Source of the DNA: Aeriscardovia sp.
GTDB taxonomy: Bacteria > Actinomycetota > Actinomycetes > Actinomycetales > Bifidobacteriaceae
NCBI GenBank assembly: GCA_017965665.1
Contig: JAGCPN010000001.1
Span: 1 to 64,000, forward strand
DNA: 64,000 bases
Direction: 5' to 3'
In this document: positions 47,079 through 55,564 of the stretch, in pieces
Layout: every line of letters starts with the position of its first letter
Numbering within the stretch: position 1 is the first letter of the stretch
Position numbers and translations under genes: made by a program
The notes under the pieces: generated by a model
What the model was told of the DNA's origin: nothing
Database searches by the model: none
Seen by the model: only the letters and a program-made list of their open reading frames with translations

Positions 47079-49385
47079 GTGGAACCCTTGACCGGGACCG
47101 ACCGGGACGTGGCGATTTTGGCCGGGACGGACCTGAAAAAACTCAGCCTGGGTGAGGCCGAAAAACTTTCTAAAAGCCTCGCCTCCTTCATAGAGAGGGA
47201 CCGGGACCTCTACTACAATTCCGACGACCCCGTCTCTTCCGACAGCGCCTACGACGCCAGGGTGGCCGCGCTGGGGGAGATCGGAGAAATCTGGCCCTCC
47301 CTCTCTTCTCCCCTGCTCTCCGGCGTCGGCTCCCGGCCGCGGGGGCAGGGCCTGATTCACCCCTCCAAAATGCTCAGCCTGGAGGACGTCTTTTCCAAAC
47401 AGGAGCTGAAAACCTGGTACGAAGACACTTCCCGCGCACTTAAGGCGCAAGATCTGGAAGTGAGCTGCGAAGTGAAGATAGACGGGCTGGCGGTGGACCT
47501 GGTATACGAGGACGGCATTCTGGTTTCGGCCTCAACCCGCGGGGACGGCGTAGAGGGTGAAGACATCACTGAAAATGCCATGGCCATCCCGTCCATCCCC
47601 CGAAGGCTCCTGGGGGAGGGCAGGGCCTCCTTTTTGGAGGTGCGCGGCGAAGCCTTTATGAGGTTCGACGACTTTAATGAACTGAACGCCGGCAGGGAAA
47701 GGGAGGGAAAGCCCCCCTTTGCCAATCCGAGGAACGCCGCCGCCGGGAGCCTCAGGCAGAAAAACGGACATGATTCCTGCAGGAGGCTCAGCTTTCTTGC
47801 CCACGGAGTGGGAAAGGCGGAGTGGAAGGGAAGCCCTCCCATCCGCCTTTCCGAGATCTATTCCTTCTACCAGTCTTGCGGGCTTCCGGTCTCGCCCAAC
47901 AGATCCGTCGAGACCTGTTTTGAAGGCATATGGGCGATGGCGGAAAAGCTGGGTGAGAAGAGAAATTCGCTCGAGCACCCCTTGGACGGGATGGTCGTCA
48001 AAGTGAACAGGCTCTCTTTTGAACAAGATCTGGGGGCCACTTCCCACGCCCCGAGGTGGGCGGTGGCGTTCAAGTACCCCGCCCAGGAGGCCCACACCCT
48101 TCTCAGGGACGTAGTGTTTCAGGTGGGGCGCACCGGAAAAGTGACGCCTATAGCCGTGCTCGATCCCGTGCTCCTCGCCGGATCCACCGTTTCCAGGGCC
48201 ACCCTTCACAACGGGGAAGTGGTGGGAAAAAAGCAGATCATGATAGGGGACACCGTCGCGATCGAGAAGGCCGGAGACATCATCCCCGAGGTCGTTTCCC
48301 CCGTGCTCTCTGCCAGGGACCCCGGGAGGGTGAGGCCCATCGCCCTCCCCTCCCTCTGCCCCTGCTGCGGCACGCAGCTGGTCAAAAGCGAAGAGGGGGA
48401 GGGGTCAGATTTGGTGTGCCCCAACAGGGAGGGGTGCCAGGCCCAGATTGTGGGCCGGCTCCTCTACATAGCGGGGCGCAAAATTTTCGACATAGACGAG
48501 CTGGGCGAAGAGAGCGCGGCGGGGCTCGCCTGGCCGGAAAAGGGGAGGCCGGATCCGCAAAAGTACCTTCCGGGGGTAAAGGAAGTGGAAGAGTCTTCCG
48601 CCCCCTCCCCTTCTGCGCTCCTCCCCCCGCCCCAGTCCCCCCTTTTGCCCAGCGAGGCCGGGCTCTTCTCCCTTTCGGCAAAAGATCTGGCGGCCGTGGA
48701 AGTGTGGAGGGAAATCCCGCTGGTCAGGACGGTCGAAGAGGGGGGGAAGAAGGAAAAGAGGATTGTCGGAGGATCGGGCTACTTCGACAGGGTCCCTCTC
48801 TTCCGCGCTTCTTCGGGAAAACTGCGGGCAAACGCGGAAAAGATGCTTGAGCAGATTTCCAGGGCCAGGGGGGCGGATCTGTCCAGGTTTCTCGCGGCCC
48901 TCTGCATAAAGCACCTGGGGCCCAACACCGCAAAGCTTGTGGCGTCGCGCTTTAGGGACGCTGAGGAAGTGCGCAGGGCAGAAGAAGCGGACTTTGAGGC
49001 CATAAAAGGGGTGGGGGAAAAGACCGCTCGCGCTATGGCCAAGTACTTTGAAGCGGCCAAAGATCCCGAAAGCTTTGAAGGCAGGATCTTCTCTTCCTGG
49101 ATCGCTTCTGGGCTGGGATCCGGAGGCGCCGCGCCTGTAAGGCCTGCAGCCGGGCCACTTAGCGGCCTCACCTTCGTCGTGACAGGCACCCTGGATGGAT
49201 TTACGCGCCGGCAGGCAGAAGAGAGGATAGAGGAAGCTGGGGGCAAGGCCTCATCTTCTGTCAGCTCAAAGACGGACTACCTTCTTTTGGGCCGCGATCC
49301 GGGTTCAAAACTGCAGAAAGCTGAGGGGCTGGGGGTTAAGATCATAGGAGAAGAGGAATTTAAAAGACTTTTAAAGGGGCAGTAA
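47079..49385 (+). CDS. ligA: NAD-dependent DNA ligase
   Basis: It seals nicks in replication and repair. The 768-aa product starts with GTG. In order: the Ia domain (YYNSDDPVSSDSAYD), adenylation motif CEVKIDGLAVDLVYEDG with the active Lys near residue 130, RGDGVEGEDITENA, the OB fold, a Cys4 zinc finger (CPCCG...CPNREGC near 427-450), HhH repeats (IKGVGEKTARAM), and a C-terminal BRCT domain (GLTFVVTGTLDGFTRRQAEE). A proline-rich insertion of roughly 80-90 residues (SAPSPSALLPPPQSP) lies between the zinc finger and HhH region, which explains the extra length. Confidence 0.96.
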   Translation: MEPLTGTDRDVAILAGTDLKKLSLGEAEKLSKSLASFIERDRDLYYNSDDPVSSDSAYDARVAALGEIGEIWPSLSSPLLSGVGSRPRGQGLIHPSKMLSLEDVFSKQELKTWYEDTSRALKAQDLEVSCEVKIDGLAVDLVYEDGILVSASTRGDGVEGEDITENAMAIPSIPRRLLGEGRASFLEVRGEAFMRFDDFNELNAGREREGKPPFANPRNAAAGSLRQKNGHDSCRRLSFLAHGVGKAEWKGSPPIRLSEIYSFYQSCGLPVSPNRSVETCFEGIWAMAEKLGEKRNSLEHPLDGMVVKVNRLSFEQDLGATSHAPRWAVAFKYPAQEAHTLLRDVVFQVGRTGKVTPIAVLDPVLLAGSTVSRATLHNGEVVGKKQIMIGDTVAIEKAGDIIPEVVSPVLSARDPGRVRPIALPSLCPCCGTQLVKSEEGEGSDLVCPNREGCQAQIVGRLLYIAGRKIFDIDELGEESAAGLAWPEKGRPDPQKYLPGVKEVEESSAPSPSALLPPPQSPLLPSEAGLFSLSAKDLAAVEVWREIPLVRTVEEGGKKEKRIVGGSGYFDRVPLFRASSGKLRANAEKMLEQISRARGADLSRFLAALCIKHLGPNTAKLVASRFRDAEEVRRAEEADFEAIKGVGEKTARAMAKYFEAAKDPESFEGRIFSSWIASGLGSGGAAPVRPAAGPLSGLTFVVTGTLDGFTRRQAEERIEEAGGKASSSVSSKTDYLLLGRDPGSKLQKAEGLGVKIIGEEEFKRLLKGQ

Positions 49386-50588
49386 GTGGGAAAGTGGATG
49401 AAGACCAGGCCGAAGCCTGATGAGGGAGAAGAGGGGGCGTGCAGGCCCACCTCCGACGAGAGGGCTTTGAAAATAGAAAGGGAGGCCTTCGGCAAAATAA
49501 AGGCCATAATTTCCCCGAAGCTGGGAATTGAGATTTCCCGGCTCGATATGATCTCCTCCATTTCCGCCGTCAGGCGCAACTCAATCCTTTCCAAGGAAAC
49601 CACCTATGAAGTGAACGTGGATATAGAGGTTCCGGCGACAGACGACAAGCTCACCTCCGAACTGGAGGGAGAGATCGAAGAGGCGATCCTGACTCTCAGC
49701 TCGCCCGATCTCAAAGTCATCCCCTCTCTGAGGCTGCGCCTCATGGACAGCTCCAAGCTAGATTCGCTTATGGACCGCTACAAATTCCCCCTGGAGCACT
49801 TCTCCATCCCCACTTTGGTAGTGGCAAGCGGCAAAGGGGGAGTGGGAAAGTCGACGGTGGCCGTGAACCTCGCCGCCACTTTTGCGGCCAAAGGCCGCAA
49901 AGTAGGGCTGATAGATGCCGACGTCTACGGGTACTCCGTGCCCGCAATGCTCGGCATCACCCGCCGCCCGCACGAAGTAGATTCCATGCTGATCCCCGAA
50001 TCCGCCTGGGGGGTGAAGGCGATATCCATAGGCATGTTCTCCCAGGGCAACAGGCCCGTGCTCTGGAGGGGGCCGAGGCTGAGCCGGGCCTTCGGGCAGT
50101 TTGTGAACCGGACCCTCTGGGGCGACCTCGACATACTCATAATCGACCTTCCGCCGGGGACGGGGGACATGACCATTTCATGCGCCCAGCTGATCCCTTC
50201 GGCTTCCTGCCTGGTGGTGACAGGGCCCCAGGTTTCTTCCGCCCTCATAGCCTCCAGAAGCGGCCTCGCCTTTTGCAAGTTCAACGAAAAGATAATAGGG
50301 GTCGTGGAGAACATGTCCTTTGCGGGGGAAGGGGAGGGGAGAATCTTCCCATTCGGCCGGGGCGGAGGGGAAAAGGCTGCCGAAATTTTGTCGGACGCGA
50401 CCGGAAGGGAGGTCCCCCTGTTGGCAAAAATCCCGCTCTCGGGAGACATTTCAATGCTCTGCGAAGAGGGGAGGCCCGCAGTGCTGGAGCCGGACGGCTC
50501 CCTCTCCCCCTCTCCTTTGGGGCGCCTCTTTTCCTCCCTGGCCGAAAAAGTCGAATCATCCATGAAGTCTGCACGGGAGGCGAAGTGA
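49386..50588 (+). CDS. mrp: Mrp/ApbC-family P-loop ATPase
   Basis: A putative iron-sulfur cluster carrier or assembly ATPase. The 400-aa product has an N-terminal MIP18-like (DUF59) region (about 25-135), the deviant Walker A VASGKGGVGKSTVAVNLA near residue 141, IDADVYGYSVPAMLG, and DLPPGTGDMTISCAQLIP near 256. The CxxC that bridges a cluster in many Mrp proteins is absent: after VVENMSF the sequence runs AGEGEGRIFPFG. Actinobacterial Mrp proteins commonly lack it, so this is not necessarily a defect. It starts with GTG right after the ligA stop. An in-frame ATG at 49398 is an alternative. Confidence 0.9.
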   Translation: MGKWMKTRPKPDEGEEGACRPTSDERALKIEREAFGKIKAIISPKLGIEISRLDMISSISAVRRNSILSKETTYEVNVDIEVPATDDKLTSELEGEIEEAILTLSSPDLKVIPSLRLRLMDSSKLDSLMDRYKFPLEHFSIPTLVVASGKGGVGKSTVAVNLAATFAAKGRKVGLIDADVYGYSVPAMLGITRRPHEVDSMLIPESAWGVKAISIGMFSQGNRPVLWRGPRLSRAFGQFVNRTLWGDLDILIIDLPPGTGDMTISCAQLIPSASCLVVTGPQVSSALIASRSGLAFCKFNEKIIGVVENMSFAGEGEGRIFPFGRGGGEKAAEILSDATGREVPLLAKIPLSGDISMLCEEGRPAVLEPDGSLSPSPLGRLFSSLAEKVESSMKSAREAK

Positions 50589-51085
50589 AGCCCACTTTTT
50601 CGCGCCTCAAGAGCCCCAAGAGGGAGGCTATAGAAAAGGCCCTGCTTGAGGAGTTCAGCTCTTACCCCCTCTCGGATGCGACGGTGGCCAGAATCGTGGA
50701 GGGGGCGGGGATCTCCAGGGGGGCGTTCTATGTCTACTTTGCGGACCTGAAGGACGCCTACCTGTACATATGCCGGGAAATTATCCGCAGGGTGCACCTG
50801 TCCAACCCGGGAGAACTGGGGGCCGGGGATCCCGAAAAGTACATAGAGGCCGTGAAAGCCTTTGTGGGATCCACCGAGGCCGAAGGGTACATGAAGTTTT
50901 TTGCCAGAGCCTTCGTCGACAATGCCAAAGTCACCCAGGAAATCTGGAGGGAAGAGGCCGCAGATCCGATCGCCTGGGCGGTATCTCTGCTCTGCCACGA
51001 GACCATCCGGTCCATTTACAACGGATCGGACTTCCAGGAGTGCATAGAGAGGCTGCGGGGCGCCCTCTCAAAACTGCTGGCTTGA
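50585..51085 (+). CDS. TetR-family transcriptional regulator, 166 aa
   Basis: A probable ligand-responsive repressor. The helix-turn-helix is in the N-terminal part: DATVARIVEGAGISRGAFYV near residues 30-50, followed by YFADLKDAYLYICREIIRR. The ligand domain is short. I start at GTG 50585, 5 bases after GGGAGG and overlapping the mrp stop; the long in-frame extension upstream is antisense-type read-through of mrp. A palindrome and an exporter gene follow immediately, so it probably controls that exporter. Confidence 0.85.
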   Translation: MKPTFSRLKSPKREAIEKALLEEFSSYPLSDATVARIVEGAGISRGAFYVYFADLKDAYLYICREIIRRVHLSNPGELGAGDPEKYIEAVKAFVGSTEAEGYMKFFARAFVDNAKVTQEIWREEAADPIAWAVSLLCHETIRSIYNGSDFQECIERLRGALSKLLA

Positions 51086-51144
51086 GTTTTATCTTCTCCG
51101 CTTTATCTTCTTCCGTTTTCTACCTGTGCTATATTATTATTAAT

Positions 51145-51157
51145 TGACACACTGTCA
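51145..51157. promoter_or_regulatory. Candidate TetR operator upstream of the first exporter gene
   Basis: A perfect palindrome TGACA-CAC-TGTCA, 35 bases before the exporter ATG, overlapping TTGACA (51144-51149), a possible -35 box. Symmetry and position suggest the binding site of the adjacent TetR protein. Confidence 0.45.
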
Positions 51158-51191
51158 TTTTATTTGTCCGACTTACAGAAGAAGGTATTTG

Positions 51192-52892
51192 ATGAAAGAG
51201 AAAGCCGGGAGGAGGCCTAAAGAAAAGGCCCTCGCCGCCAACGGCAGGAGCCTGTGGCTGGTCCTCTTCGTGATAGCCATGGCAGTGTCCATAATCGTTA
51301 TGGACCTGACGATTGTGGACGTGTCGATGCCGGCCATAATGACCGATCTGCACCTGGGCTTCGCATCTGTGGAATGGGTGGTCGACCTCTACTCTCTGGT
51401 CTTTGCATCCCTGCTCATAACCTTCGGCAGGATCGCCGACCACATCGGCCGCAAGAAGATGATGATAATCGGCCTGGCCGTATTCCTGGCGGGCTCCATC
51501 GTCGCCGCCGCGGCCCCCTCCCTCGCCCCGCTCCTGGTCGGAAGGTTCGTACAGGGCGTGGGAGGAGCGATGATCCTTCCCACCACCCTCTCTTCAATCA
51601 ATACCATTTTCAAGGGCAAGTACAGGATCGTGGCCTTCGCCACTTACGGATCGTCCATAGCCGTGGCCGCGGGGATAGCCCCGCTCATAGGGGGCCTTTT
51701 CACCACCTACTCCACCTGGCGCTGGGTCTTTTGGTTCGACGTGATAGTGGCGGCCGTGGTGGGCCTGCTGGTCTGGTACGCCGTCCCCGACAGCCTTGGA
51801 GAAAAAATCAAGGGCATGTTCGACTTCGGGGGGTTCGTCCTCTCCACCCTGGGCTTCGTCTTTGTGGTATACGGCCTGATTGAGGGCCAAAACTACGGCT
51901 GGTGGCGCCCCAAGGCCGGCACCAGGCCCTGGGCCGCGGGGCTCAGCCGCATCCCCTGGGTGTTTTTGGCCGGCATAGTAGCCCTGGTACTTTTCGTAAT
52001 ACTCGAAGTGATACTGGAAGACCGCGGCAAGAGCACCCTCATGAGCGTAAAGCTCTTTAAGTACCGCAGCTTCTCTTTTGGAAACATCGTCTCCGTCGCC
52101 AACGCGGTGGGGGAGTACGGCCTGGTCTTCCTTCTGCCCCTTTACCTTCAAAACATATTGAACCTGTCGGCGATAGAGACGGGGTACGTGCTGTGCGTAA
52201 TGGCCTCAGGGGCGTTCATCTCGGGGGGATTTGCCACCCCGTTCGTGAAGTACGCCAGCGCTAAGGCCGTAATTTCCACGGGATTCCTCTTTGAAGCCGG
52301 GAGCATGGCCGGGTTCTACTTCACCATCCGCCCCGGCCACGGGGCCATAGAGGGGCTAATCTACCTCTGGCTCGCCCTCTACGGGGTGGGCCTGGGCTTT
52401 GCCTCCGCCCAGCTGACCAGCGTCATCATGATAGATGTTCCCGACATAAAGGCCGGCCAGGGCAGCAGCGTGAAGTCCACTATCAGCCAGCTCTCCTCCG
52501 CCCTCGCCATAGCGGTGATAGGGATAATCTTTGTAGACTTCCTCTGGGCCACCCTCCCCCCCAAGGTGGACGAGCTCCATCTTCCCGACCAGTTCTCCAA
52601 AGAGATCGACAGCGTGGTTATAGGGAGCTCGGGGAGCGCAATCCCGGAACTCGAAGGGAGCCGGGAATACCAATCCGCCCCGGCCTCCTTCCAAAAGGAG
52701 TTTAAGACCAAGATCAATTCCGGATTTACCGAGGGCATCTCCAACACCCTGGGGGTGGATTCGCTGATACTTTTGGGCGGAGGGATCGTCTCCTGGATAC
52801 TGCCCAACGAGAAAAAGCGGAGGAAGGCCGCAAAGGAGGGAGAAGCGGCGAAAGTAGTCAAAGCCGAGGCCGACACGGCCCTGGATCTCTAG
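51192..52892 (+). CDS. MFS drug exporter, DHA2 (14-helix) type, 566 aa
   Basis: A proton-driven efflux pump in the plasma membrane. The product has 14 hydrophobic segments. Family motifs are MDLTIVDVSMPAIMTDLHLG in helix 1, RIADHIGRKKMMIIGLAVF between helices 2 and 3, GRFVQGVGGAMILPTTLSSI in helix 4 and WRWVFWFDVIVA in helix 6. The N-terminus is basic and cytosolic and the C-terminus is charged. ATG 51192 is chosen over the 16-codon-longer frame because of the AGAAGAAGG upstream and the hydrophilic N-terminus. Substrates are unknown. It is paralogous to the exporter at 53747-55432. Confidence 0.92.
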   Translation: MKEKAGRRPKEKALAANGRSLWLVLFVIAMAVSIIVMDLTIVDVSMPAIMTDLHLGFASVEWVVDLYSLVFASLLITFGRIADHIGRKKMMIIGLAVFLAGSIVAAAAPSLAPLLVGRFVQGVGGAMILPTTLSSINTIFKGKYRIVAFATYGSSIAVAAGIAPLIGGLFTTYSTWRWVFWFDVIVAAVVGLLVWYAVPDSLGEKIKGMFDFGGFVLSTLGFVFVVYGLIEGQNYGWWRPKAGTRPWAAGLSRIPWVFLAGIVALVLFVILEVILEDRGKSTLMSVKLFKYRSFSFGNIVSVANAVGEYGLVFLLPLYLQNILNLSAIETGYVLCVMASGAFISGGFATPFVKYASAKAVISTGFLFEAGSMAGFYFTIRPGHGAIEGLIYLWLALYGVGLGFASAQLTSVIMIDVPDIKAGQGSSVKSTISQLSSALAIAVIGIIFVDFLWATLPPKVDELHLPDQFSKEIDSVVIGSSGSAIPELEGSREYQSAPASFQKEFKTKINSGFTEGISNTLGVDSLILLGGGIVSWILPNEKKRRKAAKEGEAAKVVKAEADTALDL

Positions 52893-53007
52893 CCCCGGGC
52901 CCGCTTCCCGAAAAGTGACGCGGTGAGATTAAAATTTATTTGCACTCGTTTAAACAGATGCGCAAACAGCGTGCGCACCCGCCACGGCATTAAGGATTGA
53001 CTGGATT

Positions 53008-53742
53008 ATGGCAAAAGAAGAAGCCAAAAGGAAGAAAAAAGGCGCCCTGAAGCAGGTCATACAGATCTATAAGCTCACATACAAGACCAACAAGTCCCTG
53101 CCCTGGTGGATGCTTTTGGCCTTTTTGGTGCCTATAGGGATAGCCCTGGCGATATGCTTCGGCGTCAGGTTTACCGTAGCCTGGATCTGGATTCTCATCA
53201 TCCTTTGCGGGGTCATGGTGGGCTTTTCCGCAGCTTCCGCCTGCCTTACCCAGATTTCCGACCGCGCCGGTTATAAGAGGCTGGAAGGCCAGTTCGGGGC
53301 CTCGCCGGCCGTATTTTCCACCATGACCAAGGGCGACTTTTCCTTCCCCGAAGAACCCGTATGGATAAACCGCAAGACCCGCGACGCCCTGTGGAGGGGC
53401 ACCGGCAGGGCAGGGATGTACCTGGTAGGCGAAGGGGATAAGGCGCGCCTCGGCTACGAGATGGACAAGCAGGAAGCGATCCTGCGCAGGGTGGCCCCGG
53501 GAAGCAAGATCCCGGTCATAAGGATTTTTGTCGGCAAAGGGGAGGGCAGGACCCCCATAAGCAAGCTGCGCGGGGTCATAATGCGCAAGAAGGCGGTCCT
53601 CACCAAAATGGAGCTAAGCGAGCTCAACGTCAGGCTGACCACCATGCAGACAAAGCAGCAGGCGATCCCGAGAAACATAGACCCCGGAAAGATAAAGGTC
53701 AGCAACAGGATGATGCGCAGGAGGACCGGGGCGGACCAGTAG
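53008..53742 (+). CDS. DUF4191 integral membrane protein, 244 aa
   Basis: An actinobacterial family of unknown function. A basic N-terminus (KRKKKGALKQVIQIYKLTYK) precedes two membrane helices (about 33-52, WWMLLAFLVPIGIALAICFG, and 57-78, WIWILIILCGVMVGFSAASA). A long cytosolic domain follows, with GAAPAVF-like GASPAVFSTMTKGDF and RDALWRGTGRAGMYLVGEGD, and a basic tail. The composition is like the genome's core genes. It lies between the two exporters but is a widely conserved actinobacterial gene, so I do not infer a role in efflux. Confidence 0.88.
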   Translation: MAKEEAKRKKKGALKQVIQIYKLTYKTNKSLPWWMLLAFLVPIGIALAICFGVRFTVAWIWILIILCGVMVGFSAASACLTQISDRAGYKRLEGQFGASPAVFSTMTKGDFSFPEEPVWINRKTRDALWRGTGRAGMYLVGEGDKARLGYEMDKQEAILRRVAPGSKIPVIRIFVGKGEGRTPISKLRGVIMRKKAVLTKMELSELNVRLTTMQTKQQAIPRNIDPGKIKVSNRMMRRRTGADQ

Positions 53743-53746
53743 GCCC

Positions 53747-55432
53747 TCAGGCCCTCTCCGTCACCCCCGCTTCCTCTTCCTCTTCATCTTCCTCCCTCAC
53801 TTCTGCCCTCTCTTTTTTCAACTTCTTTTTACCCGGAAAGCCCAGGCACATAGCGAAGCTGACAGCCAGCACCGCCGCCGATACGAGGGTGGTGTCGGCT
53901 ATCCCGTTTTCAAACCCCCGCTTTATATGGGCATCCACTTTTGATGCGTCCGGCCTTGCAGCCATCTGCTTTTCCAGTTCCGGTATGGAGGCGCCCTGGG
54001 TGCTGATGACGGAGGTCGTGACGGACTGCTTTTCAACGCTCGAAAGGCTGGTGTTGTTTACGGCCGCGGGAATTTCCGTCCACAAAAAGGCCGTAAAGAC
54101 CGAAGCTATGATCCCCACGCCCAAAGATGAGGCCAGCTGCACGGCCGTGGACTGTATGGACGAGGCCTGTCCGCCCCATTTGTTGGGGACGCCGCTCATG
54201 AGGATGGCCGAGAGCTGGGCGGAAGTTAAGCCCAGGCCAAAGCCGTAAGCTATTAGCCATCCCCTCAGGGCCCAGGGGCCCGGGTCGGGGGAGAGGCGGA
54301 AGAGGAAGAAGAGCCCCACCAAAGAGAGGGCCTGGATCGCCATGCCCCAGACTATCACGGCCTTGGTGGAGGTGAGCTTTACAAGCGGAGCGGCCAGGAG
54401 GCCGGAGACGAGGGAGGCAAAGCCCGTGCAGCATGTGATCTCCCCTGCCTGCAGGGCGCTCATGCCGAGGACGTTTTGGAGGAACTGAGGGAGGATGAAA
54501 AGTATCCCCACAAGCCCCGTCCTAAACACTATCTGCACAGCGATCGAAAGGGAGAAGGTGTGGATGCGAAAGACCCGAAGGTCCATGATGTAGGACGAAT
54601 TTTTTTTCACCCTGAAAGCCTGCCAGAAGAGAAAGCCCGCGAGGGCGAGGGCGCCTATGAAGAGCACCCAGGGCACGGGGGAGAGCCCCGCCCATGAATC
54701 GGACTTTTTGGCCGCAAACCACCACCCCATGCTCTTGCCTTCGATAAGCCCGTAGACCAGGCCCCCAAAGCCGATGATGGAGAGAAGGAGCCCCAGGACG
54801 TCCAGGCCTTTGAACTTTTCCCCGTAGGTGTCGGGGATGGTGAAGATGACAAATACCGCGCTCACGGCGGAGAGGGGGATCTCTATCCAAAACACCCACT
54901 GCCAGCTGGCGTAGGTTACCAAAAGCCCTCCGAGCCACGGCCCCACTCCGAACATCGCGCTCATAAGTGATCCGAAGAGGGCGAAGGCGAAGATCCTCAT
55001 GCCGCCCGTGTAGATGGCGTTCATAGTGGAGAAAATCGTGGGGAGGATCATGGCGCCCCCTATGCCCTGAACCACCCTGGCCCCCATGAGCATGGGGTAT
55101 CCCCCTACCTTTCCGGCTATAGCCCCAAGCACGCTCCCCAGGGAAAAGACGACCAGCCCCCATATGAGCAGCTTCTTTCTTCCGAGCGCATCGGCAATCC
55201 TTCCGGAAGTGACGAGGAGGGCGCAGAAGATAAGCGAGTATATGCTCACTATCCACTCTCCGTTCGAGGCGTTCAGGTTGAAGACCTGCATTATGGAAGG
55301 AAGGGCTACGTTCATTATGGTCCCGTCCATGATTACGGCCGAGATCGCTACTACAAGACCTACCAGGGAAAGCCATTTGGATTTTAGCTTTGCCTCCGAG
55401 GACTGTTCATTTTTTCCTGTTTTTCCCGTCAT
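53747..55432 (-). CDS. MFS drug exporter, DHA2 (14-helix) type, 561 aa
   Basis: A second efflux pump of the same subfamily as the gene at 51192-52892, on the opposite strand. Motifs are MDGTIMNVALPSIMQVFNLN in helix 1, GRIADALGRKKLLIWGLVVF, GARVVQGIGGAMILPTIFST in helix 4 and WQWVFWIEIPLS in helix 6. It shares with its paralogue an IPELE segment in the last extracytoplasmic loop. The C-terminal tail is very acidic (EEDEEEEEAGVTERA). The start ATG faces a TetR gene across a 132-base intergenic region with inverted repeats, the usual layout of a locally repressed exporter. Confidence 0.92.
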   Translation of the reverse strand: MTGKTGKNEQSSEAKLKSKWLSLVGLVVAISAVIMDGTIMNVALPSIMQVFNLNASNGEWIVSIYSLIFCALLVTSGRIADALGRKKLLIWGLVVFSLGSVLGAIAGKVGGYPMLMGARVVQGIGGAMILPTIFSTMNAIYTGGMRIFAFALFGSLMSAMFGVGPWLGGLLVTYASWQWVFWIEIPLSAVSAVFVIFTIPDTYGEKFKGLDVLGLLLSIIGFGGLVYGLIEGKSMGWWFAAKKSDSWAGLSPVPWVLFIGALALAGFLFWQAFRVKKNSSYIMDLRVFRIHTFSLSIAVQIVFRTGLVGILFILPQFLQNVLGMSALQAGEITCCTGFASLVSGLLAAPLVKLTSTKAVIVWGMAIQALSLVGLFFLFRLSPDPGPWALRGWLIAYGFGLGLTSAQLSAILMSGVPNKWGGQASSIQSTAVQLASSLGVGIIASVFTAFLWTEIPAAVNNTSLSSVEKQSVTTSVISTQGASIPELEKQMAARPDASKVDAHIKRGFENGIADTTLVSAAVLAVSFAMCLGFPGKKKLKKERAEVREEDEEEEEAGVTERA

Positions 55433-55467
55433 AAAGCTCCTAAAAATAGCGATTTAAAGAAAAAATG

Positions 55468-55477
55468 GATTTAAATC
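55468..55477. promoter_or_regulatory. Palindrome close to the second exporter's start
   Basis: GATTTAAATC, a perfect 10-base palindrome 36 bases upstream of the exporter ATG. It may be part of a promoter or operator, but AT-rich palindromes of this size arise easily by chance. Confidence 0.3.
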
Positions 55478-55506
55478 AATTTAAAAACGCTTGGGGTGTC
55501 GCAGAC

Positions 55507-55544
55507 TTAAACAGATTGTATCATAACTTAGACAAGTTGTTTAA
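55507..55544. promoter_or_regulatory. Candidate TetR operator in the divergent exporter/TetR gap
   Basis: Arms TTAAACA (55507-55513) and TGTTTAA (55538-55544) form an inverted repeat with a 24-base centre, which itself contains ACTTAGACAAGT, another near-palindrome. It lies between the divergent exporter and TetR genes, where a repressor would control both. Confidence 0.4.
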
Positions 55545-55564
55545 ATACAGATAAGCTGTATTCC

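Noticed and set aside
49386..50588. Loss of the Fe-S cysteines in Mrp as a sign of inactivation
   Set aside because: Actinobacterial Mrp proteins often lack the CxxC, and the nucleotide-binding motifs are intact.
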